The notes: generated by a model from the letters alone, not told the origin. 64,000 bases of DNA from Chitinophaga sp. 180180018-3 (GCF_037893185.1 NZ_CP140772.1:3534001-3598000), one strand, 5' to 3'. Shown: positions 35,218-44,987, numbered from the stretch's first letter. Translations and numbers: made by a program.

Positions 35218-36699
35218 ATGAAAAAAATCTTTTCTTCTATCATATTCGCGGGATTGACACTGAGCAGCTGCAACCATATGCTTGATGTAAAACCCAATTC
35301 GTTCTCCAGCGGTAACAACTATTATAACACGGAAGCTCAGATACTGCGGGCGGTAAATGGCTGCTATGGCGTGTTAAAGAATCTTTATACAAGCGACTAC
35401 TGGGCCATGTCCGAAATGCGGGCAGACAACACCAATTACCAGTACGATGAAAGTGACCGTGGTGCACAGCAACGCGAAGAAATCGATGAATTCCTGATCA
35501 CTACTACCAACAACTACGTTAATGCTGTATGGAGTCAGCTGTACAGAAACATACAGCAGTCGAATGTAATTGTAAGTCGTATTGACGGTGTAAAATTCTC
35601 CAATGACGCAACTAAAAAACAATACCTCGGTGAAGCCAAATTCCTCCGTGCGCTCTATTATTTTCATCTCGTTCGCCTTTTCGGTGGTGTGCCACTGATC
35701 GTGAAAGAAGTGACAGGCCCGGAGGAGGCTATCACCCCCAAGAAAGCTACTCCGGAAGAAGTATATGCGCAGATCATTGCAGATGCTTCTGAAGCGGCAG
35801 CTAATCTGCCGGCCACCTACGCTGCATCGGAAACAGGCAGGGCTACCAAAGGCGCCGCCCTCACGCTGCTCGGTGATGTATACATGACTATGAAAGATTT
35901 CCCGAAAGCAGTCAGCACATTGCAACAGGTTGTCGGGCTTAACTATGCCCTGGTAGGGAACTATGCCGATAACTTCGATCCGGCAAAGAAAAATAATTCA
36001 GAATCTGTTTTCGCTGTACAATTCGACGCCGGGCTGGAAGGACAATTCAGCAATTATATTTTCGTATTCGGACCAAGAAACGGGAAGAAAGATCTGACAG
36101 GTTTCAATGGCAACCTCGGTGGATGTAATATTCCTACACCCAGCATTGTAAATGCCTACGAAGCAAACGACAAAAGAAAAGATGCATCCATCGCTATGTA
36201 CGACAGCCCCACCAATGCAGCTTTCCAGGAATCAGTAGCATTCGGTGGCAAGATGCCATTCATCAGGAAATTTTATCACCCGCCATACGCGCTGGACGGA
36301 CGCGCCAACGAAAACTGGCCGGTGTACCGCTATTCACAGGTACTATTAATGCTAGCTGAAGCGATCAATGAAACCGGCAATGGAGACCCGCTGCAGTATA
36401 TCAATCCTGTGCGCCAACGTGCCGGTCTTTCTCCACTGGGCGCCTTAAGCCAGGCAGCATTCAGAGATACAGTTTTTCATGAACAACGGGTAGAACTGGC
36501 CTTCGAAGATCAACGCTGGTATCAGCTGTTGCGTACCGGAAAAGCCGTATCCGTAATGACAGCACATGGCATTGAAGAAAAGAAAAGGCTATCAAGACTA
36601 AGTGCTGCGTCTTATAACATACAACCATATATGCTGCTGTATCCTATTCCTGAAAGGGAAGTACGGTTGAATAAATTTGGTCAGAATCCCGGTTGGTAA
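35218..36699 (+). CDS. SusD/RagB-type glycan-binding lipoprotein
   Basis: 493 residues; lipobox LTLSSC with Cys18. N-terminal DVKPNSFSSGNNYYNTEAQILRAVNGCY and the helical TPR-like part (KKQYLGEAKFLRALYYFHLVRLFGGVPLI, then TPEEVYAQIIADASEAAANLPA) are typical of SusD_3 and SusD_RagB. The C-terminus has VYRYSQVLLMLAEAINE, NPVRQRAGL and FHEQRVELAFEDQRWYQLLRTGKA. It closes over the SusC barrel and holds the ligand. It is the second gene of the operon; a 103-base gap follows before the oxidoreductase gene. Confidence 0.95.
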   Translation: MKKIFSSIIFAGLTLSSCNHMLDVKPNSFSSGNNYYNTEAQILRAVNGCYGVLKNLYTSDYWAMSEMRADNTNYQYDESDRGAQQREEIDEFLITTTNNYVNAVWSQLYRNIQQSNVIVSRIDGVKFSNDATKKQYLGEAKFLRALYYFHLVRLFGGVPLIVKEVTGPEEAITPKKATPEEVYAQIIADASEAAANLPATYAASETGRATKGAALTLLGDVYMTMKDFPKAVSTLQQVVGLNYALVGNYADNFDPAKKNNSESVFAVQFDAGLEGQFSNYIFVFGPRNGKKDLTGFNGNLGGCNIPTPSIVNAYEANDKRKDASIAMYDSPTNAAFQESVAFGGKMPFIRKFYHPPYALDGRANENWPVYRYSQVLLMLAEAINETGNGDPLQYINPVRQRAGLSPLGALSQAAFRDTVFHEQRVELAFEDQRWYQLLRTGKAVSVMTAHGIEEKKRLSRLSAASYNIQPYMLLYPIPEREVRLNKFGQNPGW

Positions 36700-36802
36700 A
36701 AAAAATGCAGAAAACGGGAAAACGTTTGCTATATTACTACTGCTATAGTGACCGCGACCCTTACCAACTGTATCATCCAGCAAATATTCAAGTATATATA
36801 TT

Positions 36803-39493
36803 ATGACCACGTTAAAAAAGAAACCATTCAGGCTACTATTGCTCTTTTCCGCTGTTATCGCTGCGGGAGTTGCATGCAATAACGGAAACGAATCAACGTC
36901 GAAGAAAACGACCGGAAACCCGAAAATAGATGCCCTCAAACTGCCGGAAGGTTTCCATGCTGAACGGCTGTATAGTCCGGGCGACAATAAACAGGGCTCC
37001 TGGGTATCCATGACCTTCGATGATAAAGGCCGGATGATCGTATCCGATCAGTACGGATACCTTTACCGCTTAACGCTGCCCGCTGTCGGAGAAGACTCTG
37101 CCAAACTTAAAATCGAGCAGCTGATTATTGGCAGGGATACTTCCACCCAGCATGTATCGATGGGATATGCGCAAGGCCTGCTGTATGCCTTCAACAGCCT
37201 GTATGTGATGGTGAATCACAACAGCGATGACCGCTTTAACAAAGGCAGCGGCCTGTATCGCCTGCAGGACACAGATGGCGATGATCAATTCGATAAGATC
37301 ACGCTGATCAAGGCGCTGGAAGGTGAAGGCGAGCATGGCCCCCACAGTATCGTACTGGCGCCGGATAAGAAATCCATCTATGTGATCGCGGGAAACTTTA
37401 CCAAAATCCCGGAGATGAACAGTTATCGCGTACCTCCATCCTGGAACAACGACAACGTTTTTCCATTTATCAAGGATCCTAACGGTCACGATAATACGGT
37501 GAATACACATGGCGGCTGGATTGCGCACCTGGACTCTCTGGGCACCAACTGGGAGCTGATCAGCTCCGGTTATCGCAATCCTTTCGATATGGCGTTCAAT
37601 GATGAGGGTGATCTCTTCACGTACGATTCAGACATGGAATGGGACATAGGCACGCCCTGGTATCGTCCGACCCGCATTTGTCAGGTAACAAGCGGCAGCG
37701 AATATGGCTGGCGCCCCGGAACAGAGAAATGGTCGCCCGCATATCCGGATAACCTCCCTCCGTTGCTGAATATCGGACAAGGCTCTCCTACCAACGTGAT
37801 CTATGGCGGCAAAGCACGCTTCCCCGAAAAATACCGCAAAGCACTGTTTGCATTCGACTGGAGCTTCGGTATTATTTATGCGGTATCGTTGCAACCAGAA
37901 GGTGCTTCGTATAAAGCCTCCGCAGAGGAATTCCTTTCCGGCTCTCCCCTGCCGCTCACCGATGGCGCCATTGGTCCGGATGGTGCGCTGTACTTCCTTA
38001 CAGGCGGACGCAGGCTGGAATCAGATCTTTACCGTGTGTACTATAAAGACAACAACGAAAGCAACGAACCACTGGCTGTTGCTGCGCCAACTGAAGAAGC
38101 AAAGCTGCGGAAACAACTGGAAGAATATCATGGTGGTGCCAAAGCGGGTGCAGTGGATTTTGCATGGCCTAAGCTGAATCACGCCGATCGCTTCATTCGT
38201 TTCGCTGCCAGGGTGGCGATAGAAAATCAACCCGTAAATCAGTGGCAGAGCAAAGTGCTACAGGAGAAAGATCCGGTAACACTGATTCAGGGCGCTATTG
38301 CGCTGGCGCGTCAGGGTAAGGAAGATGTAAAGAAACAACTGCTGCCGCAGCTCATGACGATCGACTATACGAAGTTATCTGCTGATCAGCAGATCGATCT
38401 GTTGCGCGCCATTGAACTGGTGCTGGTACGCATGGGTAAACCCGACGCTGCACTCAATGCACAACTGGCGGCTTACCTCGATGCACATTACCCGGCGCCT
38501 ACCAATGATCTCAACCGCTCCCTGAGCAAACTGCTGGTATACCTCGACGCACCTAAGTCAGTGGAAAAAACCATGGCATTGCTCGCCAGCGCAAAAGACG
38601 ACACTGCCGCCAACAAAACGGCCATGCAATCGGCCGACCTGATACTCCGCAATCCTCAATACGGGCTGGATATCGCCGGCATGCTGGCTAAGATGCCTCC
38701 GCTGCAGCAAACCTGGTACGCCACCGTGTTAAGCCAGGCAAAGAATGGCTGGACCCCGGCATTGCAGGATGAGTACTTCAAATGGTTCTATCATGCATTC
38801 ACTTTCAAAGGCGGACATAGTTTCATAGGTTTCATCAACAGTGCGAGAAAGAATGCATTGGCCAATGTACCTAAAAATGAATTCGCTCACTTTAACCAGA
38901 TCTCCGGTGACTCACTTGCCAACAACGGCGGTAACCTTGCCCAGGGCTTCGCTCAGCCTAAAGGCCCGGGACGCAACTGGAAAGTGGAGGAAGCGCTGAA
39001 AGTGGTAGACAGCGGGTTAACCAACCGCAACTTCGAACAGGGCCGCGCGATGTTTGCTACTTCGCTGTGCAGCTCCTGCCATGGTATGCGTGGGGAAGGC
39101 GGCGTAGCCGGACCAGATCTAACGCAGCTGGGTACACGTTTTTCCAACAAAGACATCCTGGAATCTATTATAGATCCGAGCAAAACCATCTCCGACCAAT
39201 ATGCTGCTACCGTTTTCACATTGAAGAATGGCAGCTCCGTACTGGGCCGGCTGGTAAGCCAGGATAAAGACAAGTATGTCATCTCCCAGAATCCTTTTGC
39301 ACCGCAGGAACACCGTGAACTGCCCAAGAAAGACGTTGCGGCTACAAAAGTATCTACTGTGTCCGTAATGTTGCCCGGGCTCATTAACCGGTTAAATCCT
39401 GAAGAGTTGAAAGACCTGATGGCTTACCTGAAATCCGGTGGTAACAAACAGGATTCCATGTTTATCGCATCCAAACAACTTAGCGCTAAATAA
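36803..39493 (+). CDS. beta-propeller dehydrogenase-like lipoprotein with C-terminal cytochrome c domain
   Basis: 896 residues. Lipoprotein signal ending GVAC (Cys25). Residues about 45-425 form a glucose/sorbosone-dehydrogenase-like propeller (LPEGFHAERLY, YAFNSLYVMVNHNSDDRFN, GEHGPHSIVLAPDKKSIYVI, SSGYRNPFDMAFNDEGDLFTYDSDMEW, LPLTDGAIGPDGALYFLTGG). A helical HEAT-like middle (about 435-720) follows, then a heme c domain with CSSCHG at about residue 756 and a candidate Met ligand further on. Such propeller-heme proteins (common in Planctomycetes and Bacteroidota) pass electrons from sugar oxidation to the respiratory chain. Here it would oxidise sugars in the periplasm. Whether the propeller binds PQQ is unknown. 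Confidence 0.85.
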   Translation: MTTLKKKPFRLLLLFSAVIAAGVACNNGNESTSKKTTGNPKIDALKLPEGFHAERLYSPGDNKQGSWVSMTFDDKGRMIVSDQYGYLYRLTLPAVGEDSAKLKIEQLIIGRDTSTQHVSMGYAQGLLYAFNSLYVMVNHNSDDRFNKGSGLYRLQDTDGDDQFDKITLIKALEGEGEHGPHSIVLAPDKKSIYVIAGNFTKIPEMNSYRVPPSWNNDNVFPFIKDPNGHDNTVNTHGGWIAHLDSLGTNWELISSGYRNPFDMAFNDEGDLFTYDSDMEWDIGTPWYRPTRICQVTSGSEYGWRPGTEKWSPAYPDNLPPLLNIGQGSPTNVIYGGKARFPEKYRKALFAFDWSFGIIYAVSLQPEGASYKASAEEFLSGSPLPLTDGAIGPDGALYFLTGGRRLESDLYRVYYKDNNESNEPLAVAAPTEEAKLRKQLEEYHGGAKAGAVDFAWPKLNHADRFIRFAARVAIENQPVNQWQSKVLQEKDPVTLIQGAIALARQGKEDVKKQLLPQLMTIDYTKLSADQQIDLLRAIELVLVRMGKPDAALNAQLAAYLDAHYPAPTNDLNRSLSKLLVYLDAPKSVEKTMALLASAKDDTAANKTAMQSADLILRNPQYGLDIAGMLAKMPPLQQTWYATVLSQAKNGWTPALQDEYFKWFYHAFTFKGGHSFIGFINSARKNALANVPKNEFAHFNQISGDSLANNGGNLAQGFAQPKGPGRNWKVEEALKVVDSGLTNRNFEQGRAMFATSLCSSCHGMRGEGGVAGPDLTQLGTRFSNKDILESIIDPSKTISDQYAATVFTLKNGSSVLGRLVSQDKDKYVISQNPFAPQEHRELPKKDVAATKVSTVSVMLPGLINRLNPEELKDLMAYLKSGGNKQDSMFIASKQLSAK

Positions 39494-39519
39494 TTTTCCG
39501 GTACAACAAACGAACAGGG

Positions 39520-40569
39520 ATGACTTGGGAAAATAAAATAGGCACGCATACACAACTAGGCGGTATTGAAACGGCTATACTGGATAATGGTCCCGGCAGG
39601 GGCACCCGTATAGCCTGGATCAATACCGGTACTGGTCTGAGATATAAAGTGGTCATCGACCGGGCTATGGACATCGTGGATGCTTTTTATCAGCAGCATA
39701 GTCTGGCCTGGCTGAGTCACACCGGGATTACGTTCCCCAATCACCACGCTGATAGAGGTCTGGAGTGGCTCCGGACCTTTGGCGGTGGTTTGATGACCAC
39801 CTGTGGTCTGATGCATGTGGGCGGCCCGGAAACAGATGAATTCGGAGAGCGCGGCCTGCATGGACCCATCAGTAACACATCTGCCGAAATAATATCCATT
39901 ATTCAGCCAGATCCGCTGGCAGGCAGCATGGAAATGAGTATTACCGGCATCATGCAGCAGGTAAGTGTACTGGGGCCAAAACTCGTGCTTAAACGTACGA
40001 TATCCGGCCGCCTCGGTGAAGCGGTCATAAAGGTGCACGACGAAGTGATCAACCGCGGCAACACCACTGCACCGCACATGTTGTTGTATCATTTCAACTT
40101 TGGCTGGCCGCTGGTGGATGAAGGAGCAGACATCTGCTGGAAAGGCAGCTGGGTTTCCCGCGAAGGCAATCCGGATCACCTTTTCAGAGAAGGACATCCT
40201 TACAAAAAATGCATGGCGCCGATGGACAGCCACGCCGGCGGCGGAGAAGAAGCGGCCATCATTGATCCGGTAGCAGATACCGATGGATGGTGTGCCTGCG
40301 GCGTACACAATGCAGCATTGTCAATTGCTGTGTCGCTCCGCTTCCGTAAAGACCAGCTGCCGGTATTAACCAACTGGCAACACTGGGGCAAACAGGAATA
40401 CGTGATGGGCCTGGAACCGGGCACCCATCCGCCTACCGGGCAGGCCAAAGCCCGCCGGGAAGGCACGCTGCTTTTCCTGCAACCAGGCGAAAGCAGGCAG
40501 TATGAGCTGGAAATAGCCGTGCTGCACACGAGTGAAAAAATCAAACAATTTATTACTGATCTTTTATAA
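39520..40569 (+). CDS. DUF4432 family, aldose-1-epimerase-like protein
   Basis: 349 residues without a signal peptide, so cytosolic. Galactose-mutarotase-like fold: VVIDRAMDIVDAFYQQHSLAWLSHTGI, TFGGGLMTTCGLMHVGGP, ERGLHGPISNTSAEI and a central HMLLYHFNFGWPLVDEG, the His residues being candidates for the mutarotase acid/base pair. DUF4432 proteins usually accompany sugar catabolic genes and are thought to interconvert anomers or epimers of unusual sugars. It starts 26 bases after the heme lipoprotein and is followed after 18 bases by the cupin-like gene. Exact reaction unknown. Confidence 0.82.
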   Translation: MTWENKIGTHTQLGGIETAILDNGPGRGTRIAWINTGTGLRYKVVIDRAMDIVDAFYQQHSLAWLSHTGITFPNHHADRGLEWLRTFGGGLMTTCGLMHVGGPETDEFGERGLHGPISNTSAEIISIIQPDPLAGSMEMSITGIMQQVSVLGPKLVLKRTISGRLGEAVIKVHDEVINRGNTTAPHMLLYHFNFGWPLVDEGADICWKGSWVSREGNPDHLFREGHPYKKCMAPMDSHAGGGEEAAIIDPVADTDGWCACGVHNAALSIAVSLRFRKDQLPVLTNWQHWGKQEYVMGLEPGTHPPTGQAKARREGTLLFLQPGESRQYELEIAVLHTSEKIKQFITDLL

Positions 40570-40587
40570 CCCACATTATTCAAGCCC

Positions 40588-41787
40588 ATGGAAAAACAAA
40601 GTTTAGCAGCAAAAGCATTTGAGCAGGGACAAGGGATACTCCGACTGGCGCCTAACTGGGTGCCCAGATCTTTCTGCGTGCCGGGAAGACGGATCAAACT
40701 GCATCCTGATGATTATTATGTCCTGGGAGGTGAACGTGGCGGCATCGATGAACGTTGGCTGTCGTCGACCACACCTGCAAAGAATGGTCCGCTGACCGGC
40801 GAAAATGAAGGGATGAGCATGGTAGTAGCAGACGACAATGGCCAAACCCGGCAGCTACTGCTGAAAGACGCCATCAGCGAATTAAAAGATAAACTAATCG
40901 GGAAACGGCTGTGGGACGCTTACGGCGCATGGCCCATGTATTCCAAATTCTTTGATAACATGGGGCCACTCCCCCATCATATTCATCATAACGATGAAAA
41001 GGCAGCACTGATCGGGCAGGCCGGCAAACCGGAAGCCTATTACTTTCCGCCACAGCTGAATAACCATGGCGGCGATTTCCCGTATACTTTTATGGGCATC
41101 GCACCTGGCACTACCCGTGAGCAGATCAAAGAATGTCTGATGAATTTTACCAAAGGTGATAACAAGATCACCAACTATTCACAGGCCTTCCGCCTGGAAC
41201 CCGGCACAGGATGGGATGTTCCGCCGGGCTTACTCCACGCGCCCGGAAGTATGTGCACTTATGAACCTCAGAAAGCCTCTGATGTGTTTGCAATGTATCA
41301 GTCGCTCGTAAACGAGGCCATCATACCTGAAGAACTGCTCTGGAAAGGCACTCCGCAGGAAAGCATTGGCGACTATGATGCCCTGATGGATGTGATCGAC
41401 TGGGACCTGAATGTAGATCCGCTTTTATTTCAGCACCGGTACATGCCTCCTATACCGGCAGCTAACGGAGAAGGATATACGGAAACATGGGTATGTTATA
41501 AATCTGATGCCTTCAGTGCAAAAGAGCTTACGATAGCACCCGGAGCTACTGTAATTATCAAAGATGCCGCTGCTTACGGAATGATTATGATGCAGGGCCA
41601 TGGCAAGATGGGAGTATGGGATGTGGAAACTCCGGCGCTCATCCGTTACGGGCAGCTGACTCATGACGAATATTTCGTCAGCGAACAGGCTGCAGTAGCC
41701 GGCGTGAAGATAGTAAACACTTCAGCAACAGATCCTATTGTGATGCTGAAACATTTTGGTCCGGGTAACCCCGACCTCGTGCTCTAA
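40588..41787 (+). CDS. cupin/phosphomannose-isomerase-like protein, function unknown
   Basis: 399 residues, cytosolic. A metal-site-like motif LPHHIHHNDEKAAL (about 128-142), a later Glu-rich strand, and DVPPGLLHAPGSMCTYEPQ (third His) resemble the H-x-H, E and H ligands of type I mannose-6-phosphate isomerase, with two barrels (the second about 300-395, including GATVIIKDAAAYGMIMMQGHGKM). The match to true ManA is weak, so it is probably an isomerase for a keto or uronic sugar rather than mannose-6-phosphate. Tight spacing with its neighbours places it in the same pathway. Confidence 0.65.
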   Translation: MEKQSLAAKAFEQGQGILRLAPNWVPRSFCVPGRRIKLHPDDYYVLGGERGGIDERWLSSTTPAKNGPLTGENEGMSMVVADDNGQTRQLLLKDAISELKDKLIGKRLWDAYGAWPMYSKFFDNMGPLPHHIHHNDEKAALIGQAGKPEAYYFPPQLNNHGGDFPYTFMGIAPGTTREQIKECLMNFTKGDNKITNYSQAFRLEPGTGWDVPPGLLHAPGSMCTYEPQKASDVFAMYQSLVNEAIIPEELLWKGTPQESIGDYDALMDVIDWDLNVDPLLFQHRYMPPIPAANGEGYTETWVCYKSDAFSAKELTIAPGATVIIKDAAAYGMIMMQGHGKMGVWDVETPALIRYGQLTHDEYFVSEQAAVAGVKIVNTSATDPIVMLKHFGPGNPDLVL

Positions 41788-41813
41788 TCCATTTCTGACC
41801 TAAAACCCGCGTT

Positions 41814-42854
41814 ATGACAGAAAATAATTATCCAAAGCTACACAATGCCACCTGGCCGGGAATCGTAGGCAAGGGCGGCGATGCAGAGCCAATCATTTCT
41901 TTCGATACGCTGTTGCAGATGACTGCAGCAGCAGAAGTTGATGGCATGAAGTTCGACGGCATTGATATCGGACTATTCGATCCGCATGTACCGGTAGGCA
42001 GCAGTGATGACGACCTGAAAGAGCTGGCGGATAAAGTAGCGGCTCATCAGCTGGAAATTGGCAGCCTGGTTGCGCCTATCTGGCCTCCGGAAGGCGGCTC
42101 AGCGATGGGCAGCAAAGAAGAGCGCGCCCGTTTTGTAGAGCAGGTACGCAAGGCCTGCCATGTAGGTAAGCGGCTGCGTGAAATAGGCATACGGCCCAAT
42201 GGGGTGATCCGCATCGACTCAGCCACTAATCCCGAAAGCTGGGCGAAAGATCCGGCGGGCAATACTAAACTCATTGCACAAACCTTCCGTGAAGCCTGCG
42301 ACGTAGCAGCAGACTACGGCGAGAAACTGGCGGCCGAAGGGGAAATCTGCTGGGGAGGCATGCACAGCTGGAAAACCATGCTGGATACATTAGAAGCAGT
42401 AGACCGTTCCAATATCGGGTTCCAGGCCGATATGTCGCATACTTTCCTTTATCTGCTGGGATACAATCGTCCGGAAGACCGGATACTGCCGGCCAACTTC
42501 GAATGGAGCGACCGCGAAGCACTGGTGAATGGCCTGAAGCAACTCACCCATGCACTCCGTCCATGGACGATGGATTTCCATGTGGCGCAGAACGATGGCA
42601 CCGTGCATGGCAGTGGGTCTCACGATAAAACCGGACGTCACTGCCTGGCTACCGATCCCAATGGCAAGCTGAACATCGCTACCGATGCGGGATTCTGGCT
42701 GCGCGACGATAAAGGAGCGTTGACGAAAGCATTCCGCCATATCTGTTGGGATGGATGTATGTTTCCCAACGAAGTGATGACCAAAGCACAAACCTGGAAT
42801 GATATACTGGCGGCCATGATAGCAGTAAGAAGGCAACATGGATGGCGGGAATAG
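41814..42854 (+). CDS. xylose-isomerase-like TIM-barrel sugar isomerase/epimerase
   Basis: 346 residues. AP-endonuclease-2/xylose-isomerase-like barrel: [30 protein letters not shown] (strand 1), [42 protein letters not shown] (metal Glu), [14 protein letters not shown] (metal Asp and His), [27 protein letters not shown] and a final WDGCMFPNE. Relatives isomerise or epimerise unmodified or 3-keto sugars with Mn2+ or Co2+. It sits 26 bases after the cupin-like gene and 27 bases before the Gfo/Idh gene. Substrate unknown. Confidence 0.85.
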   Translation: MTENNYPKLHNATWPGIVGKGGDAEPIISFDTLLQMTAAAEVDGMKFDGIDIGLFDPHVPVGSSDDDLKELADKVAAHQLEIGSLVAPIWPPEGGSAMGSKEERARFVEQVRKACHVGKRLREIGIRPNGVIRIDSATNPESWAKDPAGNTKLIAQTFREACDVAADYGEKLAAEGEICWGGMHSWKTMLDTLEAVDRSNIGFQADMSHTFLYLLGYNRPEDRILPANFEWSDREALVNGLKQLTHALRPWTMDFHVAQNDGTVHGSGSHDKTGRHCLATDPNGKLNIATDAGFWLRDDKGALTKAFRHICWDGCMFPNEVMTKAQTWNDILAAMIAVRRQHGWRE

Positions 42855-42881
42855 TATACTCATCCACAAATACCAAGAACT

Positions 42882-44033
42882 ATGACTAATAAGAAAGCTT
42901 TAAGAATAGGATTGATAGGATGTGGCTTTATGGGCAGAACACATTCCAACGGCTACCTGCGGGTTAAGAATTTTTTTCCTGAACTGGCTTACCAGCCTGT
43001 ATTGAAAGCAGTTTGTTCCCGCACAGAAAGCAAGGCCAGGGCCTTTGCAGAACAATGGGGCTATGAATCCGTTGAAACCGACTGGAAAGCGCTGATCGCC
43101 AGAGAGGATATAGATGCTGTTGACATTTGTACACCCAATGATAAGCATGCAGAGATTGCCATTGCAGCAGCAGCTGCCGGTAAAATGATCCTTTGTGAGA
43201 AACCGCTGGCACGCACACTGGCAGAGTCGGAAGGAATGGTAACCGCCATTGAAAAAGCGGGCGTGCCGAATACCGTCTGGTATAACTACCGGCGCTTGCC
43301 GGCAGTGACCCTTGCGAAACAAATTATCGACTCGGGGAAACTGGGCCGGATATTTCACTACCGTGCTAACTTCCTGCAAGACTGGACCATCAACGCCAAC
43401 CTTCCGCAGGGTGGCGAAGGCCTGTGGCGGATGGATGCAGATGTGGCTGGTTCCGGCGTACTGGGCGACCTGCTCTCCCATTGCATTGATACCGCTTTAT
43501 GGCTGAATGGCAGCATCGCCACCGTATCGGCGATGACAGAAACGTTTGTAAAAGAACGTATGCATCAGCTTACCGGTAAAGTCGAGAAGGTAAATATCGA
43601 CGATGCCTGTTCCTTTATGTGCCGCTTCAGCAATGGGTCATTGGGGCTTTTTGAATCAACACGTTATGCCCGTGGACATAAAGCATTATATACATTTGAA
43701 ATCAACGGTGAAAATGCCTCCATACGCTGGGATCTGCACGATCTGAACCGCCTGGAATACTTTGATAACGCCGACGCCTCTACGGTAAAAGGATGGCGCT
43801 CCATACATGTTACAGACGGTGATCAGCCATATATGAATAAATGGTGGGTACCGGGCCTGGGCATCGGCTACGAGCATTCATTTGTGCACCAGGTAGCGGA
43901 TTTCCTGAAAAGCCTGGAAACCGGCGGTGTCTGCTCTCCTTCGTTCAGAGAAGCGCTGGAAACACAGAAAGTGTGTCAGGCTGTACAGGACTCCGCCAAT
44001 ACGGGTACCTGGAAGGAAACACATGCATCCTAA
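42882..44033 (+). CDS. cytosolic Gfo/Idh/MocA-family dehydrogenase
   Basis: 383 residues, no export signal, unlike the homologue at 14633. Rossmann motif [36 protein letters not shown], catalytic lysine in LCEKPLART, and the C-terminal substrate motif [18 protein letters not shown] with the His-Asp pair. Members oxidise a hydroxyl of a sugar, inositol or glycoside with NAD(P). Beside DUF1080 and TIM-barrel proteins, C3 oxidation of a glycoside is the most attractive reaction. The DUF1080 gene starts 80 bases downstream. Confidence 0.9.
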   Translation: MTNKKALRIGLIGCGFMGRTHSNGYLRVKNFFPELAYQPVLKAVCSRTESKARAFAEQWGYESVETDWKALIAREDIDAVDICTPNDKHAEIAIAAAAAGKMILCEKPLARTLAESEGMVTAIEKAGVPNTVWYNYRRLPAVTLAKQIIDSGKLGRIFHYRANFLQDWTINANLPQGGEGLWRMDADVAGSGVLGDLLSHCIDTALWLNGSIATVSAMTETFVKERMHQLTGKVEKVNIDDACSFMCRFSNGSLGLFESTRYARGHKALYTFEINGENASIRWDLHDLNRLEYFDNADASTVKGWRSIHVTDGDQPYMNKWWVPGLGIGYEHSFVHQVADFLKSLETGGVCSPSFREALETQKVCQAVQDSANTGTWKETHAS

Positions 44034-44113
44034 CGGTGAAGGTCACACGAAGATTGTTTACCAGCACAGGTAAAACGGTGACGTCTAAACGAAAAAACAA
44101 CAAAACATTATTT

Positions 44114-44875
44114 ATGCTGAAAAGATCCGGCGCTCTTTCTTTATCTCTTGTAGCGGCTTCGCTGCTGTTTACAGGAACCAGTTGCCAGACAGGTAACGGA
44201 ATGAGTAACAACAATGGCTTCATTAAAATCTTTGATGGCAAAACCCTCCAGGGCTGGGAAGGCGACTCCGTTCACTGGCGGGCAGAAAATGGTATACTGA
44301 TCGGAGAAGTAACACCTTCTACCCTGCTGAAAACCAATAATTTTCTGATCTGGAAAGGCGGTCAGCCTGCCAACTTTGAGCTGACCTGCGAATTCAGGAT
44401 CACTGAAGGAGGTAATAGCGGCATCAACTACCGCAGCGTGCGGGTAGAAAACGTACCTCATGCACTCAAGGGTTACCAGGCAGATATCGATGGCGCGAAT
44501 CACTACACCGGTCAGAACTACGAAGAACGCGGCCGTACCACTCTTGCTTACCGTGGTCAGAAAACCACCATCCCTCCTACTAAATTAAGTTTGCAGGAAG
44601 GCGTGAAAAATAATGCATGGAGCGCGGCAGTTGTTACGGGTTCTCTCGGAAGTTCCGACTCGTTGCAAACGCTTATCAAAAAAGAAGACTGGAACAAATG
44701 CCGCCTCGTTATCCGTGGCAATCGTCTTCAACACTACATCAACGGTATTCTGATGAGCGACGTAACCGACAACGACAAAGTAAACGGCAAAGCCCTGGGC
44801 CTGCTCGGATTGCAGTGCCATGTAGGCCCGCCGATGAAGGTCGAATACCGGAATATGCTGCTGAGGAAATTATAA
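44114..44875 (+). CDS. DUF1080 (3-keto-disaccharide hydrolase family) lipoprotein
   Basis: 253 residues from MLKRSGALSLSLVAAS; the longer open frame upstream overlaps the Gfo/Idh gene and is not real. Lipobox FTGTSC (Cys24). A concanavalin-like jelly roll follows: FIKIFDGKTLQGWEGDSVHWRAENGILIGE, FELTCEFRITEGGNSGINYRS, RLVIRGNRLQHYINGILMSDVTD, and LGLLGLQCHVGPPMKVEYRNMLLR. This family cleaves the bond of 3-keto-glycosides and keto-disaccharides. It is the last gene of the operon and would act in the periplasm on material oxidised at C3. A hairpin element follows its stop at once. Confidence 0.9.
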   Translation: MLKRSGALSLSLVAASLLFTGTSCQTGNGMSNNNGFIKIFDGKTLQGWEGDSVHWRAENGILIGEVTPSTLLKTNNFLIWKGGQPANFELTCEFRITEGGNSGINYRSVRVENVPHALKGYQADIDGANHYTGQNYEERGRTTLAYRGQKTTIPPTKLSLQEGVKNNAWSAAVVTGSLGSSDSLQTLIKKEDWNKCRLVIRGNRLQHYINGILMSDVTDNDKVNGKALGLLGLQCHVGPPMKVEYRNMLLRKL

Positions 44876-44973
44876 GTTGACAATTGGTTGTTAGGGATCA
44901 GAGGGAAGATAATTGCGAAGAAATTCTTCGTGTTTATTATCTTCGCTTTGATCCTTAATTGTTAATTGTCAAC
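44876..44973. repeat. intergenic hairpin element, terminator of the SusC operon
   Basis: Outer arms GTTGACAATT (44876-44885) and AATTGTCAAC (44964-44973), then GGGATCA/TGATCC, and an inner part GAAGATAATTGCGAAGAA/TTCTTCG...ATTATCTTC. Same GCGAAGATAAT-type core as the copies at 4911, 5345, 8931 and 15990, but with different outer flanks. Confidence 0.75.
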
Positions 44974-44987
44974 TCATAATTTTTTCT

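Noticed and set aside
43841..44113. Long N-terminal extension of the DUF1080 gene
   Set aside because: It overlaps the Gfo/Idh gene in another frame; the ATG at 44114 gives a proper lipoprotein signal.
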